Source: Candidatus Tisiphia endosymbiont of Dascillus cervinus (lineage in GTDB: Bacteria > Pseudomonadota > Alphaproteobacteria > Rickettsiales > Rickettsiaceae). From it: DNA of 64,000 nt. This document shows, in pieces, positions 7,788-17,831 of the stretch. The position numbers and the translations under genes were made by a program. Every line of letters starts with the position of its first letter. The first letter of the stretch is position 1. The stretch lies in NCBI RefSeq assembly GCF_964026405.1, contig NZ_OZ032146.1, positions 496,001 through 560,000 of the forward strand, in the 5' to 3' direction. The notes below the pieces were generated by a model. The model saw only the letters and a list, made by a program, of their open reading frames with translations, made no database searches and was not told the origin of the DNA.

Positions 7788-10700
7788 ATGAATAAAAAAA
7801 TCCAAAAACTATACTTTCTTATGATACTGCTATTTTGTAGTTCTGTTAATGCTCTTGAGAATAATGATAATAACACAGCTAAACTTAAGCAATTAAACGC
7901 AATTCAAGCAGGTGCTATACAGGACCTGATGAAGAAGAAACTTGAGCTTCAGGCAGAATTAGAGAAAACAGTGCAAGAATTGGAGGAATCTCAAAATAAT
8001 AGTAGTAATACCTCAGATAACTCACATTCTTCATCAAATACTGGACAAAGAACTACAGGAGGCAATAATGTTTCTCCAGAACAGTATATTAGTAATAATC
8101 GTAATACTCAAGATAATGCAAGTTCTCAAATTAATTCTAAAGTATATGTAAATAATGATGACAAAAATCTTGATATTATAAAAGTTCCAAATATTACTGA
8201 TTCTGTGCAGAAACCTAATTCATCACAAACTAATCAATCACAAAGTGCTATACTTGGAGATTCGAACCAACAAGAACTAATGTTAGGTGATAATAAGCAA
8301 TCGAATAATCAAATTGACCAATTGGATTCAGATGGTGAACCACTGGAAACACATGAAAATACTTCGAAATTTGAACTATTGCAGAGTGATATTAAGGAAG
8401 CTGAAGCAAAATTATTAGATTTGCAGACCAAAGAAGATAATTTGAATAATGCTTATATGGAGAAAAAATTAGCATTTGAAAAACTAGAGCAACTGCAATC
8501 ACAATTGCCTAAACAATCGGAGATAAAAGATAATTCATTAAATCAGCTGCAAAATCAAGAGACTAAAAAAAATGTGGCTGAAAATGCGGCTGCTTTACAG
8601 GGTGATTTGGAGGCTCAAAAGAAATTGCTTGATGATTCACAACAACAGATAAAGTCCTTAAAGAACAAGATTAAAGAAAAGAAAACAGCATTAAAACAAC
8701 CTATTACGAATCATCATACTGAACTTAAAAAGCAGAAAAATCAATCAGTTAAAAAGATTCAAGGCAAGATTAAAGGTAACTCAAAAAAGACAGAAAAAAA
8801 TGCAAAAAATCAACAGGCAACACTTAGTGCAGCAAAAGATTTAGGATATAATGCGTTGAATACAGATTTACAAGCTAACTTGGCTGAAGATAGAAAAGAT
8901 CATGAGCAAGTTCAGCAAGAATTAGAAAAAAAGAAAGAAGAAAATAAGGATTTGCAAGAGCAGATAACAATCTTAAGTAAAGATAATGATGGTTTGGAGA
9001 AGGATTTATTAGATGCTAGAAATAATGCAGAAGCTTTGACTAAAGAGAAGGATGATGCCGTTAAAGAGCTAGCGGTAAAAGGTCAAGAAATAGCAGATTT
9101 GACTAAAGTAAAGGATGATGCCGTTAAGCAGCTAGCAGAAAAAGGCAAAGAAATAGAAGCTTTGACGGAAGCTCATAAAGCAAAAGAGCAGGAAGTTGCA
9201 GATTTGTTTAAAGAAAAACAGGAGGCATTAGCAGAGCAGGCTAAGTTAACTGAGGAGGTTGAAGCTCATAAAAAACAAGTTGCTGATTTGAATGTAGAAA
9301 AAGATGAGATGGTTAAAGCTCATGAAGAAAAGATTGAAGTTGTGACTAAAGAGATTGCAGATTTGAAGCAAGCTCAGGTAGCAAGAGATCAGCAAATAGC
9401 AGATTTGAATAAAGCCCAGAAAGAAAAAGAAGAAAAAATTGTAGCTTCTACTAAAAAAATTGCTGATTTGAATGCAATTTTGGATAAAGAAAAACAGGCG
9501 GCATTACAAGAGCAGGCTAAGTTAGCTGAAGCGGTTGACGCTCAGCAAGTAAAAGAGCAAGAGCATGCAGTACAAATTGCAGATTTGCTTAAAGAGAAAC
9601 AGGCAAAAGATGACGCATTAAAAGTAGCACAGGATAAGTTAGATGAAACAGTTAAAGCTTATGAAGCAAAAGAGGAGGAATTTGCAGAAAAAATGGCGGC
9701 TTTAACTAAAGAGAAACAGCAGCAAGATACGGAATTACAAAATGCACAAGATAAGTTAACTGAAGAGGTTGAAGCTCATAAAAAACAAGTTGCTGATTTG
9801 AATACAGAAAAAGATGAGATGGTTAAAGCTCAGAAAGCAAAAGAGCAGGAGCATGAAGCAATTGCAGCTTTGAATCAAGCAAACGAGCAGGCATTAGAAT
9901 TAGCTAAGAAGGAATTTGAAGAAAATAAAAAGCAGTTGGAAAAGAACTTAGTAGATGCTGAGAAAAATGCAGAAGCTTTGACTAAAGCAAAGGATGATGC
10001 CGTTAAAGAGCTAGCGGTAAAAGGTCAAGAAATAGAAGCTTTGACGGAAGCTCATAAAGCAAAAGAGCAGGAAGTTGCAGATTTGCTTAAAGAAAAACAG
10101 GAGGCATTAGCAGAGCAGGCTAAGTTAACTGAGGAGGTTGAAGCTCATAAAAAACAAGTTGCTGATTTGAATACAGAAAAAGAAGAGATGGTTAAAGCTC
10201 AGAAAGCAAAAGAGCAGGAGCATGAAGCAATTGCAGCTTTGAATCAAGCAAACGAGCAGGCATTAGAATTAGCTAAGAAGGAATTTGAAGAAAATAAAAA
10301 GCAGTTGGAAAAGAACTTAGTAGATGCTGAAAAAAATGCAGAAGCTTTGACTAAAGCAAAGGATGATGCCGTTAAAGAGTTGGCAGCAAAAGGTCAAGAA
10401 ATAGCAGATTTGACTAAAGTAAAGGATGATGCCGTTAAGCAGCTAGCAGAAAAAGGCAAAGAAATAGAAGCTTTGACGGAAGCTCATAAAGCAAAAGAGC
10501 AGGAAGTTGCAGATTTGCTTAAAGAGAAACAGGCAAAAGATGACGCATTAAAAGTAGCACAGGATAAGTTAGATGAAACAGTTAAAGCTTATGAAGCAAA
10601 AGAGCAGGAATTTGCAGCACAAATAGTAGCTTTGACGGAAGATCAGAAACAATTTGTGGAAGATAAGAAGCAGTTAGATGCAAGAATTGTAGCTTTGACT

Positions 10701-13700
10701 GAGGTTCAGCAAGTAAAAGAGCAGGAGTATGAAGCAAAATTAGCAGAACTGAATAAAGAAAAAGAGCAGGCGGCTAAAGAGCAGAAAGTTCTAGAGGAAA
10801 AAATTGTAGCTTCTACTAAAGAAATTGCTGATTTGAATGAAATTTTGGCTAAAGAAAAACAGGTGGCATTAGAAGAGAATGCTAAGTTGGCTGAAACATT
10901 TGCAGCTCAGCAAGATGTGTTAGCAAAGAATCAACAGGGACTGCTAGGTTTGAATCAAGAAAGAGAGAAGATAGCTAAAGAGCTAGCAAATTTGACTGAA
11001 GTTCAAGCAAAGAAAGAACAGGAGTATGAAGCAAAAATAACAGCTTTAACTGAAGAAAAACAGGTAAAGGGTGAAGAATTCAGAAAGGTAAAGGGTGAGT
11101 ATGAAGAAGTTCAGCAAAAATTAGTGGAAGATAAGAACAAATTTAAGGAAGAAAATAAGAATCTGCAAGAACAGATGATAGCCTTAGAGGATGGTACGAA
11201 ACAGTTGGATGAAAGAATTTCGGCTTTGAATCAAGCAAACGAGAAGGCGGTTAAAGATTTAGAAGTTCAGAAAGAACAAATAACAGCTTTGACTAAAATT
11301 CAGCAAGAAAAAGAAGAGCAAATTGCAGCTTTGACTAAAGTACAACAGAACAAAGATGACGAATTAAAAGTGTTACAGGTCAAGTTAGCTGAGGATCTTA
11401 GAACTCATAAAGCAAAAGAGCAATTGGTTAAAGCCTATGAAGAAAAGATTGAAGCTGTGACTAAAGCTCAGGAAGAAAAAATTATAACTTTGATGAAACA
11501 AAAAGATGAAGTGGCTAAAGCTAAGGAGAAGTTGGAGAATAGTTTAAAAGTTGCTAATAATGAAAAAGATGCTATTCAGGCTAAATTTGATAAAGCAGAA
11601 GAATCAGAAAGGTTGGCACAGGCTGAGATAACAAATAAGCAACAGGCATTAGAGTCAGTTCAGAAAGCATTAGAAATAGAGCAGACCAAATTTAAGGAAG
11701 AAAGTGAGAATCTACAAAAAGAGATGACAGCCTTAGAGGATGGTAATAAGCAGTTGGAAAAGAACTTAGTAGATGCTAGTAACGAAAAAGATGTTGTACA
11801 GGCTAAGTTAGAGGAAGTGCTTAGAAATCACGCATTAGACAAACAAAGATTAGAGCAAGAGAATAAGGTAGCGGTGGAGAAGTTAGCAGAAGTTAATGAA
11901 AAATCACAACAACAGATAGAGGCTTTGACTAAAGAAAGAGATGCATTGGATGGAGTGACTACGAAGCACGCAGCTACGATAGCAGAGAGGGACAAGGAAT
12001 TAGCGGATGCTAATGAAAAATCACAACAACAAGTACTTGCTTTGACTCAACAAAATGATGATGCACAAGCTAAGTTAGTTGAGTTTGCTCAAATGCTTGA
12101 AGCTAACAAATTGGAAAAACAAAGTGCCCAAGACAGTATAGAAGAATTGGAGAGATATAATAAGCAGTTGGAAGAAAAGTTAGCAGATGCTAAAGATGAT
12201 ATACTAAACAATGAGAGAAAGGTTTTTGATGATGAACATGCTAAGAAAGAGGGAATTTTAGCAGAAGAAGAGGAAGGCATAAATAAGCTAGTAGAAGCTA
12301 TTGATAATGAGCATGCTAAAAATGTAGAAATCTTAAAAAAAGAAGGGGAAGAGGTAAATAAGCGAATAGAAGATATTCATAAGAAGTATGCTGAAAATGT
12401 GGAAACCTTAGCAAAAGAAGGGGAAGACATAAATAAGCGAATAGAAGCTATTGATGATGAGTGTGCTAAAGATGTGGAAACCTTAGCAAAAGAAGAGGAA
12501 GAAATGAGAAAACAGATAAAAAATGTTTATGATGACTATGCTAAAGATATGAAAATCTTAGAAGAAGAAGGGGAAGAAATAAAAAGACAGATGCAAGACC
12601 TCGAAAAAAAAGAGAGGGAAAGAGTACAGCAGATAAAAGAGCTTGAGAATCAGTGTGCACTGGTGACTGGACAAGCCCAAGAAACGTTAAAGGATCAAAT
12701 AAGTAAGCAGAAACAAGAGAATGATAGTCAGCGTAAGAAAGATATGGAAGACTTTGAAAGAAATGAGGAAAAGAGAAATCAAAAGATACAAGCACTTAAG
12801 GAGCAGCATATGAGTGCTTTGAGAGTCTTCGAAAGAGGTGAGAAAAAAAGAAAAGAAGCTATAGAAGAAGCTAAGCAGAAGTATGAGAGTGCGAAGAAAT
12901 TCTACGCAAACAAAGAGCAAGCGAGAGTTCAAGAGCTAAAAACACTTCAGGATAAGCATGCGGTTGCTCAGTTAGGCTTCAAAAAAATTGAGCAAGCAAG
13001 AAAAGACGGGATAACAAAGGCTGATGAAGACTATGCGAAGGCTCAGCAAGCCTTCGAAAGAGGCGAGAAAAAGAGAGAGCAAGAGATGGGAAAACTTAAG
13101 GATACGCATGCGACGGCTCAGAAAAATGGCAAAGCAAGAGCGGGAGAAAGAATGAAAGAGATACAAGATATTATAAATAAGCAGGCGAAGGCTCAGAAAA
13201 GCTTCGATGAAGATGATAAGAAAAAAAATAACGAAATAAAAGAGTATAGGACTCAACGTGATAGTGCTCAAAGAATCTTCAAAACACAAGATGATCTAGT
13301 AAGTAAGAAGATACAGGAGCTTGAGGGGAAGTACAAGAAGGCAAGAGGTCAGAGCAAAGAGAAATTAGATGCACAGATGCAAGTATTTAGGGATGAACGT
13401 GTGGTTGCTCGCAGAAAATTCGAACAAGATGATGATGGGATAAATAAGGAGATACAAGACCTTATGGATGCACGTACAGAGGCTTATAGATTATTCACAA
13501 GAAATGGGGACAAAAAAGATAAAGACTTAAAAGAGCTTCAGGATAAGCATGAGAGTGCTCAGAAATTCTTCGTGACAAAAGAGGAAGAAAGAGCTAAAGA
13601 GATGAAAAAACTTGAAGATAAGCATGGGAATGAACGGAAAAGCTTAGAAAAAAAAGAGAAAGAGAGAGATGAGACACTAAAAAAGCTTGATGAAGACTAT

Positions 13701-14669
13701 GCGAAGGCTTACCAAACCTTCGTAAGAGGTGAGAAAAAAAGAGCTAAAGAGCTAACAGATCTTGAGGAGAAGCAAGAGAAGGAACGGGCAGCCTGTATAA
13801 GAAGTGAGAAGAAAAAAGCTGATGAACTACAAAAGCTTGAGAATGAGCATGCACAGCTTCGTCAAGACTTCGAAGCAAGACAGGACAAAATAAATAAAGA
13901 GATACAAGAAATTAAGGTTATGCCTGCGAATGCTCTTGCTCTGCAAGATTCTGCAAAAACAAAAGTGCCACTAAATCAGAATAGAAAATCCATTATGGAG
14001 AAGAGTGGGAATGTTACGGGAGTCCAGAGACAGTCTGTTAATCAACGAAACTCATCAGGAGTAAAAACAGCAACTCAAGACTTAACTAATGTGCGAAATG
14101 AAATGAAAAAGGTACAGGGGAGCAGTACACCATTGAATAGTAATAATAATAGTGTAACTTCTAGAAGCAATCGTTCAATTAGTAGATCTAGTGTAAGTAG
14201 TATAGGTAGTGTAGGTGATTTGACACAATCTCCTAATCCATTAGATCAGAAACGTGCTGAAACTAAGCTACTAGTAGAACAACAGAGCAAAAAAACTCCA
14301 GTTGTAATTCCAAAAGCATCCCCAACTGAGGTAGCTAGTCCAGTAAAAATAGTAGGAACTGGGGCTAAGAACGTACTAAGAGAACAAGGACAGAATGGTT
14401 TAAGAGAACAGAATATTCCTCAACTTGTACCCTCAAAGCGGTCTGCAACTGAAGTAATCGATCCAGCGGTAGTAATAAAAAAAGATACTGTTGTAACTCC
14501 AGCTGTAAATGGAATAGACAATACCAAGCTGCCATCCAATACCCTGCGAAGATCAGCAAATACAACTAGAACCTCAGCTGCACCTAGAATAAGCCATGGC
14601 TACATCTCGCAAGACCCAGCACAGAGGAAAATAGGGGTGCAGGGTCCTACTAAGAATATTAGGGATTAA
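7788..14669 (+). CDS. Giant secreted coiled-coil repeat protein, function unknown
   Basis: I do not recognise a family beyond generic coiled coil. The 2293-residue product starts with a plausible signal peptide (KIQKLYFLMILLFCSSVNAL, cleavage near residue 22). Residues about 25-190 are rich in N, S and Q. Residues about 195-1480 are heptad-like coiled coil built from shuffled blocks such as ADLNTEKDEMVKA and EALTEAHKAKEQE. Residues about 1481-2045 are about 22 copies of a strict 25-residue unit. The last 240 residues are low-complexity S/N/T/P with no membrane anchor or autotransporter barrel. It lies 123 bases after the adaptor gene and 15 bases before the RND gene, so all three are probably cotranscribed. 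It could be a surface fibre, a periplasmic spacer or a secreted effector; the sequence does not decide. Confidence 0.85.
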   Translation: MNKKIQKLYFLMILLFCSSVNALENNDNNTAKLKQLNAIQAGAIQDLMKKKLELQAELEKTVQELEESQNNSSNTSDNSHSSSNTGQRTTGGNNVSPEQYISNNRNTQDNASSQINSKVYVNNDDKNLDIIKVPNITDSVQKPNSSQTNQSQSAILGDSNQQELMLGDNKQSNNQIDQLDSDGEPLETHENTSKFELLQSDIKEAEAKLLDLQTKEDNLNNAYMEKKLAFEKLEQLQSQLPKQSEIKDNSLNQLQNQETKKNVAENAAALQGDLEAQKKLLDDSQQQIKSLKNKIKEKKTALKQPITNHHTELKKQKNQSVKKIQGKIKGNSKKTEKNAKNQQATLSAAKDLGYNALNTDLQANLAEDRKDHEQVQQELEKKKEENKDLQEQITILSKDNDGLEKDLLDARNNAEALTKEKDDAVKELAVKGQEIADLTKVKDDAVKQLAEKGKEIEALTEAHKAKEQEVADLFKEKQEALAEQAKLTEEVEAHKKQVADLNVEKDEMVKAHEEKIEVVTKEIADLKQAQVARDQQIADLNKAQKEKEEKIVASTKKIADLNAILDKEKQAALQEQAKLAEAVDAQQVKEQEHAVQIADLLKEKQAKDDALKVAQDKLDETVKAYEAKEEEFAEKMAALTKEKQQQDTELQNAQDKLTEEVEAHKKQVADLNTEKDEMVKAQKAKEQEHEAIAALNQANEQALELAKKEFEENKKQLEKNLVDAEKNAEALTKAKDDAVKELAVKGQEIEALTEAHKAKEQEVADLLKEKQEALAEQAKLTEEVEAHKKQVADLNTEKEEMVKAQKAKEQEHEAIAALNQANEQALELAKKEFEENKKQLEKNLVDAEKNAEALTKAKDDAVKELAAKGQEIADLTKVKDDAVKQLAEKGKEIEALTEAHKAKEQEVADLLKEKQAKDDALKVAQDKLDETVKAYEAKEQEFAAQIVALTEDQKQFVEDKKQLDARIVALTEVQQVKEQEYEAKLAELNKEKEQAAKEQKVLEEKIVASTKEIADLNEILAKEKQVALEENAKLAETFAAQQDVLAKNQQGLLGLNQEREKIAKELANLTEVQAKKEQEYEAKITALTEEKQVKGEEFRKVKGEYEEVQQKLVEDKNKFKEENKNLQEQMIALEDGTKQLDERISALNQANEKAVKDLEVQKEQITALTKIQQEKEEQIAALTKVQQNKDDELKVLQVKLAEDLRTHKAKEQLVKAYEEKIEAVTKAQEEKIITLMKQKDEVAKAKEKLENSLKVANNEKDAIQAKFDKAEESERLAQAEITNKQQALESVQKALEIEQTKFKEESENLQKEMTALEDGNKQLEKNLVDASNEKDVVQAKLEEVLRNHALDKQRLEQENKVAVEKLAEVNEKSQQQIEALTKERDALDGVTTKHAATIAERDKELADANEKSQQQVLALTQQNDDAQAKLVEFAQMLEANKLEKQSAQDSIEELERYNKQLEEKLADAKDDILNNERKVFDDEHAKKEGILAEEEEGINKLVEAIDNEHAKNVEILKKEGEEVNKRIEDIHKKYAENVETLAKEGEDINKRIEAIDDECAKDVETLAKEEEEMRKQIKNVYDDYAKDMKILEEEGEEIKRQMQDLEKKERERVQQIKELENQCALVTGQAQETLKDQISKQKQENDSQRKKDMEDFERNEEKRNQKIQALKEQHMSALRVFERGEKKRKEAIEEAKQKYESAKKFYANKEQARVQELKTLQDKHAVAQLGFKKIEQARKDGITKADEDYAKAQQAFERGEKKREQEMGKLKDTHATAQKNGKARAGERMKEIQDIINKQAKAQKSFDEDDKKKNNEIKEYRTQRDSAQRIFKTQDDLVSKKIQELEGKYKKARGQSKEKLDAQMQVFRDERVVARRKFEQDDDGINKEIQDLMDARTEAYRLFTRNGDKKDKDLKELQDKHESAQKFFVTKEEERAKEMKKLEDKHGNERKSLEKKEKERDETLKKLDEDYAKAYQTFVRGEKKRAKELTDLEEKQEKERAACIRSEKKKADELQKLENEHAQLRQDFEARQDKINKEIQEIKVMPANALALQDSAKTKVPLNQNRKSIMEKSGNVTGVQRQSVNQRNSSGVKTATQDLTNVRNEMKKVQGSSTPLNSNNNSVTSRSNRSISRSSVSSIGSVGDLTQSPNPLDQKRAETKLLVEQQSKKTPVVIPKASPTEVASPVKIVGTGAKNVLREQGQNGLREQNIPQLVPSKRSATEVIDPAVVIKKDTVVTPAVNGIDNTKLPSNTLRRSANTTRTSAAPRISHGYISQDPAQRKIGVQGPTKNIRD
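9752..10402 (+). repeat. Near-identical 369-base tandem duplication inside the coiled-coil gene
   Basis: The segment at about 9752-10033 recurs at about 10121-10402, an offset of 369 bases (123 residues), with only a few substitutions. The spacer between them also matches sequence near 9157-9260, showing block shuffling. The offset is a multiple of three, so the frame is kept. Confidence 0.85.
12231..13920 (+). repeat. About 22 tandem 75-base units encoding a 25-residue repeat
   Basis: The frame can be cut into 25-residue lines that align, for example AQQAFERGEKKREQEMGKL plus DTHAT, or IDNEHAKNVEILKKEGEEV plus NKRIED. The DNA units have diverged but keep words such as GCTCAG and TTCGAA near the unit start. 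One unit, near 13350, is three residues short. A period of 25 equals 7+7+11, compatible with a mixed heptad/hendecad coiled coil. Confidence 0.85.
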
Positions 14670-14684
14670 TATGAAAAAACTTTT

Positions 14685-17600
14685 ATGATAAAAAAATTGT
14701 TGGAACATAGTAGCTTCTTTATTGTGATAAATATTGTGGTTGTGCTATTTGGTATATATTCATATTTGCAGCTGAAAATTCAACTTTTACCAAATATTCC
14801 TGTTTCAAATATTTACATTTCTATCATCAACCCGAATGTAAAGCCGGACCTGATAGAGAAATATACTACCAAACCTTTTGAGGAAGTTTTTTCACATATT
14901 GATGGCCTTAAGTCGATTATTGCTATTAGTCAGTTAGGAGAGAGTAAAATAACTCTAAGTATAGCCAAAAAAGTTCCTATAGAACAAGCAATTAATCAAG
15001 TTAGAGATTTGATACTAAAAAATAAGGCTCTCCTGCCAGAGGGGGCTAAAGAGCCTATAATATCTACTGAAAGCTTTTCTGTTTTACCAATGATGTATAT
15101 TGCGGTGAGTTCTAAGAACAATGTATCAGCTACTGCTGATGATATTGAGTTGATCAAAAAAAAGCTTAAATATGTCGATGGTGTAGCCAATACATCTAGT
15201 TTTGGTGTGACTGAAAAAGTGATTAATATCGATATTGATCCTGAAAAGATTGCAAAATATTATATTCCGTTAGATAGTATTCTTGCTTCGTTAACACTAC
15301 AAAACAGTGATTTCTCTGGTGGTAAGTTATCAAATCAATATAAAACAGAGTATATTTCTTTTGATACAGCAATTAGTAAGTTGAGTGATTTTGGCGAAAT
15401 CAATTTAGAAAGTAATAATGTTGCTGTAAAATTAAAAAATGTTGCCAGCATTACAATATCAGATAAAGAGCTACTTAGCCTCTCTTATTTTGGCATGGAT
15501 AAAATTGTTTTATTAGGTATTTTTGCTAAGTCGGATGCAAATCCAATCGATGTATCAAAGAGTGTAAAACATTTCCTAGAACATTATGAAAAAGCCAATC
15601 CCCAATTTATCTTTCAGGTTATTATCGATGATAGCCAAGATATTTTACAAGCATTTCAAGAAGTAAGAAAAACTTTGCTTGAATCGGTCTTGTTGGTGTC
15701 AGTAATTGTTTTACTGCTAATGGGATCATTGCGATATTCAATTATCGCAATTTGTGCAATTCCAGTCTCGCTTGCAGCTTGTTTTGTTATGCTGTACTTA
15801 TGTGGTTTTACACTCAATGCCATAACAATGTTGGCTATGGTATTGGCTATAGGGTTAGTGGTTGACGACTCTATTGTAGTGATTGAGAATGCTGAACATT
15901 ATTATCGAAAAAATAAAGATGCTTTAACTAGTATATTACAAGCAATTTATAGTCTTTTTTTATCTGTTTTAATATTGATGTTTACGCTAGTAGTAATATA
16001 TGTCCCTATTTTGTTTATTAAAGGAGAAGTAGGAAAAATTTTGCAGGAATTTGCTTTGTCAGTAATTGCTTGTTTAGTGATGTCCTTTATCGTTGCATTT
16101 ACCTTAACACCCATATTGTTTTTAAAACTAGCAAATAATACGCATGAAAGCAAATTTGTTCAAATTGTTAATAAGACATTGGATATGATTACATACAAAT
16201 ATCAGGAGTCTTTATTTTTTATTATACGTCATGCCAAAGTATTTTTATCCTTGGTGGCTATCGTTGTAGCGGCTGGTACATATGTTGCAGTTAACAATAT
16301 GAAAATAGAAATTGAGCCATTTGAAAAAAAAGATATGCTTATACTTACTAACACCTTTATGGTTAATACCAATTTAAGTTACATCCATCACTATATGGAG
16401 AAAATTACTAAAATAATCAAAGATAATGATAATATAAAATATACTCTGAGCATTGAAGAATCACCACGTTCAACAATTTGGTTGATATTAAAAGATAAAG
16501 CTAAAGCGGTACAAACATTGCATGAAATTGAAGCTAAACTAGCAAAAATAGCAGTGGGTGGAGATATTTCAGTGAAATTTGCTCAAGGGAAAAATGCTGG
16601 TTCAGCAAAGGGTAACGTTGAGTTAAGCTTTTATGTCAATAACCAATCATCCATGGAGAATGCTTGGCAGGCTGTTCATTTTATACAGAATAACTCAAAA
16701 GATTTATTTACTAATGTTATAGCTATTGAGGCTTCACCTGTACAAGATTATAAAATTTGGTGTAATCAAGATAAGTTATTTAAATATGGTTTAAGTCAGA
16801 AAGATATATCAAGTACATTAGATATTCTGTTTAATGCTAGGAAGATAGGGAACTTTAAGCACTATGATAATACCTATGATGTCATCGCTAAATCAGATCC
16901 TAAATTTGGCAAAACACTAAGTAATATACAAAATATGTTCATTACAACACAGAAAAATGGAGAAAACCTTATTCAGCTTAAGGATATATGTGATATTAAT
17001 AGGGTGAATACCGTTAATCAAATTATGCGTTATAATGAGCAATATTCCATTGAAGTAATTGCCACTGCTAAACATGGTATTAAATTGCAGGATGCAGTTC
17101 ATTTTATTAATCAGTTAAACAGCAAGTTACCAAATGATAGTGATATTAGCTATAGTGAGCAAACGCAAATACTTATTGATTCAACATCATCATTTACAGT
17201 ACTAATTTTACTATCTGTACTTGGACTCTACTTATTAATGTTTGCACGCTTTAACGACTCAATTCTATCATTGTTTATTTTAGTTGGGGGAATTCCAGCT
17301 GCTTTAAGTGTAGCATTATTAAGCTTATATTTTTCTCAAGGGGGGTTAAATATATATACGCAAATATCACTTATCACATTAGCAGGATTAATGACTAAGC
17401 ATAGTGTGTTGTTATGTAGTGCAATGCATCAGAAGGGACAAAGAACTCTAAAAACAATAGTAACAGCGGCAACGTCAAGAATCAGGGCAATTTTAATTAC
17501 TTCTTTAGCTATGAGTATTGGTTTGTTGTCACTTTTCTTTGATAATGGCAACTATGCCAATAGTCGTTTTCAAATGGCTATAGTTTTGGTAACAGGGATT

Positions 17601-17690
17601 GTTGTTGGATCGATATTAACACTTTATGTAACACCTTTGCTTTATGTTGGTTTTCATCAACTGTCGAAAGTTAGAAGAGCTAGGGGGTAA
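14685..17690 (+). CDS. RND-family efflux/transport permease (AcrB/MdtB-like)
   Basis: Inner-membrane proton-driven transporter of the hydrophobe/amphiphile RND family. The 1001-residue product has an N-terminal membrane helix, a long periplasmic porter domain, TM2-6 from about residue 330, a second periplasmic domain and the last TM block. The proton-relay residues are visible: paired aspartates in TM4 (GLVVDDSIVVIENAE, about residue 395) and the TM10 lysine (GLMTKHSVLL). It is somewhat shorter than AcrB (about 1050). Substrate is unknown. It starts 15 bases after the giant coiled-coil gene and pairs with the adaptor at 6546; TolC would have to be encoded elsewhere. Confidence 0.92.
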   Translation: MIKKLLEHSSFFIVINIVVVLFGIYSYLQLKIQLLPNIPVSNIYISIINPNVKPDLIEKYTTKPFEEVFSHIDGLKSIIAISQLGESKITLSIAKKVPIEQAINQVRDLILKNKALLPEGAKEPIISTESFSVLPMMYIAVSSKNNVSATADDIELIKKKLKYVDGVANTSSFGVTEKVINIDIDPEKIAKYYIPLDSILASLTLQNSDFSGGKLSNQYKTEYISFDTAISKLSDFGEINLESNNVAVKLKNVASITISDKELLSLSYFGMDKIVLLGIFAKSDANPIDVSKSVKHFLEHYEKANPQFIFQVIIDDSQDILQAFQEVRKTLLESVLLVSVIVLLLMGSLRYSIIAICAIPVSLAACFVMLYLCGFTLNAITMLAMVLAIGLVVDDSIVVIENAEHYYRKNKDALTSILQAIYSLFLSVLILMFTLVVIYVPILFIKGEVGKILQEFALSVIACLVMSFIVAFTLTPILFLKLANNTHESKFVQIVNKTLDMITYKYQESLFFIIRHAKVFLSLVAIVVAAGTYVAVNNMKIEIEPFEKKDMLILTNTFMVNTNLSYIHHYMEKITKIIKDNDNIKYTLSIEESPRSTIWLILKDKAKAVQTLHEIEAKLAKIAVGGDISVKFAQGKNAGSAKGNVELSFYVNNQSSMENAWQAVHFIQNNSKDLFTNVIAIEASPVQDYKIWCNQDKLFKYGLSQKDISSTLDILFNARKIGNFKHYDNTYDVIAKSDPKFGKTLSNIQNMFITTQKNGENLIQLKDICDINRVNTVNQIMRYNEQYSIEVIATAKHGIKLQDAVHFINQLNSKLPNDSDISYSEQTQILIDSTSSFTVLILLSVLGLYLLMFARFNDSILSLFILVGGIPAALSVALLSLYFSQGGLNIYTQISLITLAGLMTKHSVLLCSAMHQKGQRTLKTIVTAATSRIRAILITSLAMSIGLLSLFFDNGNYANSRFQMAIVLVTGIVVGSILTLYVTPLLYVGFHQLSKVRRARG

Positions 17691-17702
17691 TAGTAAAAGC
17701 TA

Positions 17703-17831
17703 TTAGTTTAATATATAAAAGATAGCTTTAATTATACAGGATAATGATAGCACAAATATTAGCCCCACTAAGTATAAAATTACAAACCAAAGCCATTGTT
17801 TGCATTTCTGAGAAATAAAAATTTTTCTCAA
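17703..17831 (-). CDS. Small membrane protein, CydX/DUF2474-like
   Basis: A 42-residue frame directly downstream of cydB on the same strand. It starts at a TTG overlapping the end of cydB and encodes a single transmembrane helix with the tryptophan-led pattern KQWLWFVILYLVGLIF, followed by a short basic end. Small one-helix subunits (CydX or DUF2474/CioX) normally follow cydB and stabilise the bd oxidase. The match rests on position, size and the W-x-W-F pattern. No ATG start is present. Its oxidase partners are broken here, so it may no longer act. Confidence 0.6.
   Translation of the reverse strand: MRKIFISQKCKQWLWFVILYLVGLIFVLSLSCIIKAIFYILN

Noticed and set aside
12089-13289. Several long minus-strand frames opposite the coiled-coil gene
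   Set aside because: The strong codon periodicity of the repeats leaves antisense frames open; their translations are Leu/Ser/Phe-rich mirror images and not proteins.
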